Assembly (NCBI GenBank): GCA_041946755.1
Contig: JBHGBB010000048.1
Coordinates: 1-19,827, forward strand
Direction of reading: 5' to 3'
From: JBHGBB01 sp041946755
GTDB lineage: Bacteria; UBP4; UBA4092; JAOAEQ01
Length of the DNA stretch: 19,827 bases
The position numbers were made by a program, and so were the translations under genes. Positions 1 to 6,706 of the stretch are shown here, in pieces (position 1 is the first letter of the stretch; every line of letters begins with the position of its first letter). The notes below the pieces were generated by a model. It was not told the DNA's origin. It was given only the letters and a program-made list of their open reading frames with translations, and did not search any database.

Positions 1-2
1 AG

Positions 3-59
3 ATTGGTGTTGATAGAATAACTATAGGCAAGAAAAGATTGGAGGAAGTGTCTCTATAA
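3..59 (+). CDS. Possible 3' end of an upstream gene (partial)
   Basis: The frame beginning at base 3 is open from the window edge to a TAA at 57-59 and reads IGVDRITIGKKRLEEVSL. The composition looks like an ordinary soluble C terminus, and the repeats begin only after this stop. The stretch is too short to recognise a family and could be chance. The gene, if real, starts outside the window. Confidence 0.3.
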   Translation: MGVDRITIGKKRLEEVSL

Positions 60-77
60 CCAAAGAGACCGTGGACA

Positions 78-131
78 GTAGGGGCGCGGTTACCGCGCCC
101 TTGGTTTCGGGCGGGGAAACCCCGCCCCTAC
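78..131. repeat. Paired inverted GTAG-hairpin (REP/REPIN-like) element
   Basis: Two hairpin units face each other. Unit A (78-100, plus) begins GTAGGGGCG and folds as GGGCGCGGT/ACCGCGCCC. Unit B (109-131, read on minus) also begins GTAGGGGCG and folds as GGGCGGGG/CCCCGCCC with loop AAA. An 8-base spacer separates them, so the whole element has GTAGGGGCG...CGCCCCTAC inverted termini. GTAG directly 5' of a hairpin is the known signature of REP sequences mobilised by RAYT transposases; assigning these units to that class is inference. No transposase is in the window. Confidence 0.75.
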
Positions 132-148
132 CATAGACATCCGGAATC

Positions 149-179
149 TAACCCGAATTGGTCCGACCAATTCGGGTTA
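149..179. repeat. Perfect 31-bp palindrome
   Basis: A 15-base arm (TAACCCGAATTGGTC, 149-163) is followed by one central C and its exact reverse complement (165-179). No T-tract follows, so it is not a typical intrinsic terminator. It lies between two GTAG-hairpin elements, which suggests another member of the local palindromic repeat population, though a protein-binding operator is possible. Confidence 0.7.
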
Positions 180-207
180 TACACCGGTATCGAAAGATAA
201 AAAGGTT

Positions 208-243
208 ATGGTAGGGGCGACTCACTGAGTCGCCCGATACCAT
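208..243. repeat. Single GTAG-hairpin repeat with extended stem
   Basis: The core 211-235 begins GTAGGGGCG and folds through GGCGACTCA/TGAGTCGCC. It is identical to the first half of the element at 15335-15396. Flanking ATGGTA (208-213) and TACCAT (238-243) add an outer stem. Five T residues follow at 244-248 after an A/T step, so it might also stop transcription weakly. Confidence 0.7.
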
Positions 244-279
244 TTTTCAAGCAAGACATCATCTAAGATATAATTTGAC

Positions 280-308
280 TTGCATATAGCCGATAATAGT
301 TGTATATT
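280..308 (+). promoter_or_regulatory. Sigma70-like promoter for the 350-808 gene
   Basis: TTGCAT at 280-285 and TATATT at 303-308 are separated by 17 bases. The predicted start near 315 would leave a leader of about 35 bases containing the Shine-Dalgarno at 332-340. It is called from consensus match and position only. Confidence 0.5.
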
Positions 309-349
309 AATTGCAGATTTTTTGCCTGAATAGGAAAGGAAATCCAAGT

Positions 350-808
350 ATGGATAAGAAAACAATTCTCTGGATTAGAATCATGAGTGGAATTTGTGTT
401 CTCATCGGACTAATCTATTTAGGGGCAAGTATTTGGGTGGTTATACTTTCTATTCCGCATAAGGTTACCCGGATCATCTGGGCTACTGAAGCCTTATTTA
501 TCCTCTATGCCATCTGTTTTATGATCGGGGGTATCGGGGTAGCGTTCCAGCGTTACTGGGGAAGAGAGATGCTGATTGGCATTATCTGGATTGATATCGT
601 TCGCGAAATATTGGTTATTTTCTCTCCGATACTGTTAAACCTGATAAACCCAGACCGGGTTCACTCTTCGAATGCCGGATTCGGTATCATTCAAGGTATC
701 ATGTATTTCATTTTATTATTCGAACTCATCATGGTCTGGTATTTAAACCGGAAACCGGTTAAACAACTGTTTATGCCAACCATTCCCAATAAACGGTCTG
801 ATGAATAA
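350..808 (+). CDS. Small four-helix integral membrane protein, paralog of 1581-2051
   Basis: This 152-residue protein has four predicted transmembrane segments (about residues 8-34, 43-64, 71-97, 108-131) and a short polar C-terminal tail. I do not recognise the family. The frame is open further upstream (a TTG at 311), but ATG 350 is chosen because AGGAAAGGA lies at 332-340 and because the N terminus then aligns with the paralog: MDKKTILWIRI here and MDKGKIFWIRI there, both followed by a YLGAS motif. The two also share a central GGIG...WG segment after helix 2. Its promoter is probably at 280-308. No enzymatic motif is visible; function unknown. Confidence 0.8.
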   Translation: MDKKTILWIRIMSGICVLIGLIYLGASIWVVILSIPHKVTRIIWATEALFILYAICFMIGGIGVAFQRYWGREMLIGIIWIDIVREILVIFSPILLNLINPDRVHSSNAGFGIIQGIMYFILLFELIMVWYLNRKPVKQLFMPTIPNKRSDE

Positions 809-844
809 TCTCCTATTGAAAAGGAACCATAACCATTTCAGAAA

Positions 845-1534
845 ATGATAATGAACCCTCGTACCGGCCAACATCCATATACCTTTAAGAAACGTATTTC
901 GGTTCCAGTAACCATGAAATATCTATTATATCTACCGGAACCATATCAAACCACAAAAAAATCATGGCCGTTAATGCTATATCTCCATGGTGCCGGAGAA
1001 CGAGGAGAAGACCTCGATAGAGTTAAACTACATGGGCCACCGAAATTGATTGCTGAATATAACCGGCAATTCCCATTTATCATCGTATCGCCCCAATGCC
1101 CGGAAGGAGAATATTGGTCTAGCGATATCTCGATTATCCGACTCAATATTCTGCTCAACGATATTATTGCCCGATACCGGGTAGATAAATCCCGAATTTA
1201 TGGTACCGGCTTGAGTATGGGAGGGTTCGGCACCTGGCGAATGGCAATCGAGTTCCCGAACCGGTTCGCGGCTATCGCACCGATTTGCGGTGGCGGGATT
1301 CCGGAAAAAGCTTACCGAATAGCTAAGCTGCCGGTATGGGTATTTCATGGCGCGAAAGATAAGGTGGTGCCAATCCAGAAATCGATAGAGATGGTTCAAG
1401 CATTAAAAACAGTCGGGAATAAGGTTCGGTTTACTATTTATCCCAACGCCGGGCATGATTCCTGGACGAAAACCTATAACAACCCAGAACTATATAACTG
1501 GCTATTAGCTCATCAACTGAAAAACCATAAATAA
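845..1534 (+). CDS. Alpha/beta-hydrolase (esterase/peptidase-like, dienelactone-hydrolase fold)
   Basis: This 229-residue serine hydrolase shows a full catalytic set: nucleophile Ser124 in GLSMG (122-126), acid Asp172 in HGAKDKVVP, and base His204 in NAGHDSW. The LHGAGERG stretch at residues 47-54 fits the oxyanion-hole turn seen in 'predicted peptidase'/carboxylesterase proteins related to feruloyl esterases. There is no signal peptide, so it is probably cytoplasmic. Start choice is weak: ATG 845 and ATG 851 are in frame, and the only purine-rich stretch (AAGGAA, 821-826) is rather far upstream. It sits 36 bases after one membrane-protein paralog and 46 bases before the other, probably co-transcribed. 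The natural ester or amide substrate cannot be inferred. Confidence 0.85.
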   Translation: MIMNPRTGQHPYTFKKRISVPVTMKYLLYLPEPYQTTKKSWPLMLYLHGAGERGEDLDRVKLHGPPKLIAEYNRQFPFIIVSPQCPEGEYWSSDISIIRLNILLNDIIARYRVDKSRIYGTGLSMGGFGTWRMAIEFPNRFAAIAPICGGGIPEKAYRIAKLPVWVFHGAKDKVVPIQKSIEMVQALKTVGNKVRFTIYPNAGHDSWTKTYNNPELYNWLLAHQLKNHK

Positions 1535-1580
1535 AATAGGGAATTTTAAAAACAATATTTTAAAAGGAGAGAAATTAAGT

Positions 1581-2051
1581 ATGGATAAGGGCAAAATATT
1601 TTGGATTCGGATTATAAGTAGTGTCTGTATTCTATTCGGATTACAATATCTCGGAGCAAGTATACTCTTTTCTATTATTATGGGGATAAAAGAATTTGCC
1701 GGCTTTTCTTTGGTTTTTCTAGCATACTTTATCATTTATACCATCGGTTTCATTGCCGGTGGGATCGGATTATGGCGATTACGCCAGTGGGGAAAAGGCA
1801 TTTTGATGACTATTTTTAGTATTGATATTATAACTTATATGCTGGCTATGATATTTATGATAACTAAGTTGCATCCGGCTCTCACGGCCGATTCGTGGTA
1901 TAAACCTTTCGGAGCATTTTATGCAGTAAAAGTATTTATCGAACTGATACTGCTGGTTTCATTGAGCCGAATGAACCTTAAAAATATATTTATATCAAAA
2001 ACCCCTGATGACCAGTCGATAGAGGAAATCCCAGTTGAAACCAATAATTAG
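1581..2051 (+). CDS. Small four-helix integral membrane protein, paralog of 350-808
   Basis: This 156-residue protein has four hydrophobic segments and a polar, acidic C-terminal tail. ATG 1581 follows AGGAGA (1565-1570) at normal spacing. It aligns over its N-terminal half with the 350-808 product (MDK..., WIRI, YLGAS, then a GGIG...WG loop after helix 2), so the pair arose by duplication, with the hydrolase gene lying between them. It carries no recognised domain or metal-binding motif. Similar ribosome sites and short gaps suggest one transcription unit. Function unknown. Confidence 0.8.
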   Translation: MDKGKIFWIRIISSVCILFGLQYLGASILFSIIMGIKEFAGFSLVFLAYFIIYTIGFIAGGIGLWRLRQWGKGILMTIFSIDIITYMLAMIFMITKLHPALTADSWYKPFGAFYAVKVFIELILLVSLSRMNLKNIFISKTPDDQSIEEIPVETNN

Positions 2052-2163
2052 GAAACCAAGATTTTAGAAAACTCGCTATTTTAATTAATGGGATTCATTT
2101 TTAAGTTTAGATTATATGTGACATAATTAATAGATACTATCTGGTGAAAGGAGAGAATAAATA

Positions 2164-2364
2164 ATGGAATCGAATTTCAACCCCGGTATGGCGGGAATGC
2201 CGATTGCTGCGGTAGGGTTTATGATCATCTGGGTTATATTAATGGGCGGTATGGTTATCGGCTATATTTTTATGCTGATTGCTTTATGGCGGGCCTCGAA
2301 AGCGCATCAGGCGATTGCTGCTTCGGTTAAAGATATCGCCGAGCATCTGAAATCAAAATCGTAA
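2164..2364 (+). CDS. Small membrane protein, 66 residues
   Basis: A strong Shine-Dalgarno (AAAGGAGAG, 2147-2155) precedes ATG 2164. Residues 13-44 are continuously hydrophobic and Gly/Met-rich, enough for one long or two short membrane helices. The last 20 residues (KAHQAIAASVKDIAEHLKSKS) form a charged amphipathic helix likely to lie on the cytoplasmic side. This is a typical layout for a small anchoring or regulatory membrane protein, but no family is recognised. It lies 112 bases after the preceding gene and 37 bases before the ankyrin gene, so it probably belongs with the latter. Confidence 0.7.
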   Translation: MESNFNPGMAGMPIAAVGFMIIWVILMGGMVIGYIFMLIALWRASKAHQAIAASVKDIAEHLKSKS

Positions 2365-2401
2365 TTACTAATACTGATTTGAGTTAAGGAAAGAACGTAT
2401 T

Positions 2402-3073
2402 ATGTTACATCGTAGGACCGCTTTAGGATTAATAGCGATCGCATGCCTATCAATCTTCGCGTTCAATAGCTGCTCAAAAAAGGATATTAATGCCAAAGAC
2501 CAACAGGGCAGAACCGCATTAATGCTCGCAGCGAAAAAAGGGGATTTCAACCAAGTCCAAAAATTAATTCGGAAAAAAGCTGCGGTTAACGTCTGGGACA
2601 ACCGGGGGTGGACTCCGCTGATGTTCGCTATTCCGGATACTACCATAATGAACCTGCTGATTCAAAAACAAGCGGATATCAATGCCATGACCCGGACCCA
2701 GGAAACGCCTTTGATGCTCGCAGTCGTACATGGAGATATACCTGCTGTAGAACTGTTACTCGATAATAAAGCTAATCCCGATGTACAAGACCAATATGGC
2801 CGCACCGCATTATATCGGGCGATAGTATTCGGCTATACTGATATTATCCAGCGGTTAATCGAGAAGAACGCAAATGTTAATCTGAGAACCACTGCCGGAG
2901 AAACCCCTTTGATAGTAGCGGTTAAAAATAATGATCTTGACACTGTTCGTACCTTAATTTACAAAGATGCCGATGTAAATGTTAAGTATGGTAACACCAC
3001 GGCATTATCAATCGCGAAATCCAATAATGCAACTGAAATAGTTAAACTCCTAAAAGCTGCCGGCGCGAAGTAA
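2402..3073 (+). CDS. Ankyrin-repeat protein, probable lipoprotein
   Basis: This 223-residue protein has a basic N terminus (MLHRR) and a hydrophobic stretch, then FNSC with Cys24, a non-ideal lipobox. Ser at +2 would allow outer-membrane sorting if it is lipidated. From residue 36 to the end it consists of about six ankyrin repeats starting near residues 36, 69, 101, 133, 166 and 198, each with the GxTxLMLA...LLL...ADxN pattern and 32-33 residue spacing; the second is slightly shortened. AAGGAAAG (2386-2393) precedes ATG 2402. Ankyrin repeats bind other proteins, so this is likely an envelope scaffold or inhibitor. Its partner could be the adjacent small membrane protein, which is inference. 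Confidence 0.85.
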   Translation: MLHRRTALGLIAIACLSIFAFNSCSKKDINAKDQQGRTALMLAAKKGDFNQVQKLIRKKAAVNVWDNRGWTPLMFAIPDTTIMNLLIQKQADINAMTRTQETPLMLAVVHGDIPAVELLLDNKANPDVQDQYGRTALYRAIVFGYTDIIQRLIEKNANVNLRTTAGETPLIVAVKNNDLDTVRTLIYKDADVNVKYGNTTALSIAKSNNATEIVKLLKAAGAK

Positions 3074-3156
3074 CTGCTGATGAGAATAGCGAGGATGCTA
3101 TTGTTTATAGTTAGTATAACCACTTACAACCTATGTTCCATTGAGGAATAAACGAT

Positions 3157-3822
3157 TTGACATTGCTAGCCCAAAAACTATTTCGCAATCAGCAACAGAT
3201 TAAATCGCTTGCGGCCGCCGGACCGGATTTCATGCTTGCCGGCAGTTTCCTGATGGTTTGGTTCTTTCCTTATGCACTGGGTGAAGATACCATAAAATAT
3301 TTTATCGTTTTAATGACGTTAGAATTTATTGTTATCCATTCTACCCTATTCTTAACAGTGCTCAGTATCACGGTCACCCCTTTATCCAAAAAACTCGTTT
3401 ATTTTGGCGCGGTGGTATTATTCTATTCCTTGTTCGCCGGAGCATTATCGCTGATGTTCGGATCTATCTGGCCGCTGATCTCATTCTGGACGTTAACCCT
3501 CATCAAATATCCCGGTCTGATTTTCTTAAAATCATTCTCTCGAGAATTCTTCTGGTCGATTATCTCCTGGCTGGTGATGACATTGACCTATTTCGGTGGA
3601 GTGTTCGTAACCATGATATTACCGATCCCGCAATTCGGATTAACTGATGCGGTTATCAAACAACTAAACCTGCCGGGTGGCGGTGCCTGGATAGAAGAAA
3701 CCTATCGGCTCGTTGCGTTCGGAGTCATCTATTTCACTACTCTCGGCTTATATGAACTATTCATCTCACTGAAATTCACCGGAAAAGAAACTAAAGAAGA
3801 TACTGGTTTTGCCGTAGACTAA
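3157..3822 (+). CDS. Multi-pass integral membrane protein of unknown function
   Basis: This 221-residue protein has about five or six hydrophobic segments spread from residue 25 to 210 and a charged C-terminal tail. I recognise no domain. The start is TTG 3157: GAGGAA (3143-3148) lies 8 bases upstream, and there is no ATG until about residue 26, inside the first helix. It ends 33 bases before the end of the convergent YfhO-family gene, with no obvious intrinsic terminator in that gap. It is the last gene of the plus-strand group. Confidence 0.75.
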   Translation: MTLLAQKLFRNQQQIKSLAAAGPDFMLAGSFLMVWFFPYALGEDTIKYFIVLMTLEFIVIHSTLFLTVLSITVTPLSKKLVYFGAVVLFYSLFAGALSLMFGSIWPLISFWTLTLIKYPGLIFLKSFSREFFWSIISWLVMTLTYFGGVFVTMILPIPQFGLTDAVIKQLNLPGGGAWIEETYRLVAFGVIYFTTLGLYELFISLKFTGKETKEDTGFAVD

Positions 3823-3855
3823 TTACCATTTTACTTTAATAAGTGTTTATCCGGA

Positions 3856-6669
3856 TTAATCTGTGGTTCTGGAAGGCCTTTTACTTATAATAATCCCCAA
3901 CAGCGAACCGAGTAGCGTTAAGATTGTTATTCCCGCACCGAGATATAAAGAAGTCGGTCTGAACCGAAAGATAACAGTATGGTTTCCTGCAGGGAGATAT
4001 ATCCCACGCAGAATATAATCGGTAGAATATATTTTGGTTCGTTTCCCATCAATCCATGCCTGCCAACCCGGATAATCGATTTCACTTAATACCAGAAAAC
4101 TATTTTGCGGACTAGCTGTTTTCAGTTCTATCCGATTCGCCTGATATTTGGTAAGCTTCGGTAGCGGCTGAATATCTTCAGCCCGAACCGGGACTAAAGG
4201 TTCGGATAACGGCTCTTCTAAATAAGCTACTTGATATAACTCTGTTGATTTATCTGCTAAGGTTGCAAGCAACTTCTTCTCATCCGGGATAACGTCTACT
4301 TGATGAACCAGAAACGCCCGCGGGTAAACCGTTTTATTCCGATATATCCGCATATCATTGAATTCAGCTAATTGCTCAAACTGCGTTTCATCATTCTGTT
4401 TAATTAAGGTTACATTCTGGACTACCATAACTCCGGGTACTTGTTCATGGTTAAATATGATGGTTTTCGGAACCAGCGGTTGAGAGAATCTTATTCGAGT
4501 ATAGAAGTTATGCAGCGTATATTCCTGCCCGACGACGAATCCAATCCAGGTCATTGCCGGGGTTGACGGCATCTGATGCGCACCGGGAGTGGTTTCGGTT
4601 CGCCAATCAGCAGTCTCGATTCCAGCCCGAATGGGAAGCTGTTCTTTCTCTCCTTTCGTCCCGAGAACGGTTATGGTACCAAGCTGGGCTCCTTGTTGCG
4701 TCTCTAAATGCTGGTCAAGTAAAGAAATCAGACCGAGTTCTACACAAGGTGTATCGATCGATACAGGAATCTGCATCTCTCGCCCGGGGACTAGAACCAT
4801 TTGCGATCGATGAATACTAACCTCATTCACTTCACCGGCAATATATCCGACATTCAGCAGATTCAGGAACCGGGGATTACAAGTTGCTATCGTTGCCATT
4901 CGCTGCGGGTCTTCGGTTTCCGACCGGCCGGCAAGTTGTTTCATTAAATCGACATACCGCTGCAGCATCAACGGATCATACCCTTGCGCATCCGGCAACC
5001 GATATAACTCCGCTAGTTTCGGCGCCAGATATTCCCGGAACCGGTCATCGTTCTGGTCGATTGAATATAACCGGGATGATTCAAATCCGATAATCCGCAT
5101 CGGAGCTTGATTGGATAGTTGTTTCTGCAGCAATACCGCTGATTGCGGAGTAGCTAAATATTCTTTTGCATAAATAAACCGTTTATTAATCCGAGGAGAA
5201 AAACAGTATAAATCCAGGAGGATGATTGATAGTATCATTATCTGGAATATTCTAAGTCTGATAATGTTTTTCGCATACAGAATGAACGATATTGCGCATA
5301 AAGCGGTAAACACTGCTAAGTTCGACCAGCGGTATAGAATCGGATCTGCCCATTTGGTATCTAATAGTGATATCATATTCGCATACCCGACCCGATAGAA
5401 GAAATAACCGAGAATTAAAATAGAACCTATAAGCATGAAGTAACAAAGGAGAATCAGCAAACCGGTGACCCGGTGATCCGGTGAAGGTTTTGTCGCCCAT
5501 ACACCATTTCGCCCTTTCTCCGGTTCGGAAATTTCTGACTTCTGACTTCTGACTTCTGACTTCTTTATTACGGCTTCTATCCCATAGGCGGTTAAGACCG
5601 ACCCAGCGAATGCTAGCAAGATCAGACTCCGACAAGGGAACGTTAATGATCTTAATCCCGGGAGATGATAGAAGATATAAAAGAACGGCGCATATCTTCC
5701 GCGGGCGATTAATATCGCTAGTATTGCTATGGTTAACCAGAACCAGAGATAGCGTTTATTATTCCCTGGTCGAATAAAGGCTAGTAGTATCAGCAACAAT
5801 CCGGCTACTCCGAAATAAGCTGAAGCATCCAAGAATTCCGGGGTCTGGGTGCCGCCAAGAAACGATGCGAGAATCCAGTTGGTTTTCAGCGGAGTTTCTA
5901 CCACCTGATCGAAAGTCAGGTTCGCCCGGATACTACGAACGAATAGTTCCTGCCCCGGAATAAGCTGAATCGCTCCGATACCGAGACCGATGAGGATTAT
6001 GATTATAATCAGATAAATAGGAAGTAGATATTTTTGGTACTTGATACTTGGTACTTGATACTTAGCGACTCCGATAGTAAAGAGCGCATATATTAATATT
6101 GCTAAAATCGGGTAGAACATATGGTGCGGTGACCCGATAAGGGCGATGATACCCAAAACCAATCCGGCATAAATTGCGTTCCGGTACGACTGGTTATTTA
6201 TCGCCCTAAAAGCAAATAAGAAAAAGAGCGGTATCCAAACCATCGAATAGAATAAGGTCCCGCTCATGATTAATTTCGCTTGCAGATAACTGCCATGGAT
6301 GAAACCGAAGGTTCCGCCAGTTGCTGCCGTTCGACCAAGATTCAGCGACCGCAGAAAAAGATACATAAAAACTATTCCGAGTAGATAATGCAGAATATAG
6401 AATATCGGCATCCCCGGGATAACAGAAACGAAGTTAAACATCCAGCGGAGTGGATAGAACATGGCATATTGCGGTTCAGCAAATACCGGGAATCCGCTGA
6501 ATTGATATTGGTCCCAAAGAACCAGCGGGCGGAGTTGGGCTAACGAAAATAAGGGATGGTAGAATGCCAGGTTGTCGAAATCAAACGGAATCATGCCGAT
6601 AAACAGTTGGTAGTTTATCAGAATCCCGGAAACTAAAATTAATGCTAAACAGCCGAGATCTTTTCGCAT
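3856..6669 (-). CDS. YfhO-family polytopic membrane glycosyltransferase
   Basis: This 937-residue protein has the YfhO (PF09586) layout: an N-terminal polytopic half (to about residue 490), a large extracytoplasmic domain, and a last helix before the basic C terminus. Family-like features are the first-loop acidic motif PFDFDN (28-33), the PGLRSLTFPCR stretch (337-347), and the C-terminal YPGWQAWIDGK motif typical of the YfhO beta domain. In Bacillus, YfhO acts with CsbB to glycosylate lipoteichoic acid from a polyprenyl-phosphate sugar; the acceptor here is unknown. It starts 37 bases after the upstream 647-aa gene, without a clear Shine-Dalgarno. Two inter-helix loops carry translated tandem repeats: residues about 203-214 (heptamer array), and about 369-402 (heptamer array, then octamer array), expanding that loop. 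Confidence 0.9.
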   Translation of the reverse strand: MRKDLGCLALILVSGILINYQLFIGMIPFDFDNLAFYHPLFSLAQLRPLVLWDQYQFSGFPVFAEPQYAMFYPLRWMFNFVSVIPGMPIFYILHYLLGIVFMYLFLRSLNLGRTAATGGTFGFIHGSYLQAKLIMSGTLFYSMVWIPLFFLFAFRAINNQSYRNAIYAGLVLGIIALIGSPHHMFYPILAILIYALFTIGVAKYQVPSIKYQKYLLPIYLIIIIILIGLGIGAIQLIPGQELFVRSIRANLTFDQVVETPLKTNWILASFLGGTQTPEFLDASAYFGVAGLLLILLAFIRPGNNKRYLWFWLTIAILAILIARGRYAPFFYIFYHLPGLRSLTFPCRSLILLAFAGSVLTAYGIEAVIKKSEVRSQKSEISEPEKGRNGVWATKPSPDHRVTGLLILLCYFMLIGSILILGYFFYRVGYANMISLLDTKWADPILYRWSNLAVFTALCAISFILYAKNIIRLRIFQIMILSIILLDLYCFSPRINKRFIYAKEYLATPQSAVLLQKQLSNQAPMRIIGFESSRLYSIDQNDDRFREYLAPKLAELYRLPDAQGYDPLMLQRYVDLMKQLAGRSETEDPQRMATIATCNPRFLNLLNVGYIAGEVNEVSIHRSQMVLVPGREMQIPVSIDTPCVELGLISLLDQHLETQQGAQLGTITVLGTKGEKEQLPIRAGIETADWRTETTPGAHQMPSTPAMTWIGFVVGQEYTLHNFYTRIRFSQPLVPKTIIFNHEQVPGVMVVQNVTLIKQNDETQFEQLAEFNDMRIYRNKTVYPRAFLVHQVDVIPDEKKLLATLADKSTELYQVAYLEEPLSEPLVPVRAEDIQPLPKLTKYQANRIELKTASPQNSFLVLSEIDYPGWQAWIDGKRTKIYSTDYILRGIYLPAGNHTVIFRFRPTSLYLGAGITILTLLGSLLGIIISKRPSRTTD
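5462..5485 (-). repeat. Octanucleotide array (CCGGTGAN x3) inside the YfhO-family gene
   Basis: Three successive units CCGGTGAC, CCGGTGAT and CCGGTGAA are read on the minus strand as SPDHRVTG, near residues 395-403, just before a transmembrane segment. Three 8-base units total 24 bases, so the present copy number preserves frame. Confidence 0.8.
5533..5564 (-). repeat. Heptanucleotide array (TTCTGAC x4.6) inside the YfhO-family gene
   Basis: Four perfect TTCTGAC units plus TTCT. On the coding (minus) strand the unit is GTCAGAA and is translated as the cyclic heptapeptide VRSQKSE at residues about 369-380. The plus-strand orientation would contain TGA stops, so only this orientation is translatable. 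Confidence 0.95.
6034..6062 (-). repeat. Heptanucleotide array (TTGGTAC/TTGATAC) inside the YfhO-family gene
   Basis: Four units alternate TTGGTAC, TTGATAC, TTGGTAC, TTGATAC. They are translated on the minus strand as KYQVPSIKYQK, residues about 203-213, in a loop between two hydrophobic segments. The sequence differs from the TTCTGAC arrays but the 7-base period is the same. Confidence 0.9.
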
Positions 6670-6706
6670 AGGTATATTTAATGAACCATAGAGAACGCAG
6701 GAAATA

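Noticed and set aside
78..131. CRISPR-like repeat pair
   Set aside because: The units are inverted, not direct, with a single short spacer and differing cores, and no cas genes are present; REP-like hairpins explain it better.
311..349. TTG 311 as start of the first membrane protein
   Set aside because: ATG 350 has a ribosome site at correct spacing and matches the N terminus of the paralog at 1581.
5521..5564. Frameshift or gene break at the heptamer array in the YfhO-family gene
   Set aside because: The frame continues through the array into a well-formed transmembrane segment and an intact C-terminal YfhO motif, so the gene is not broken as sequenced.
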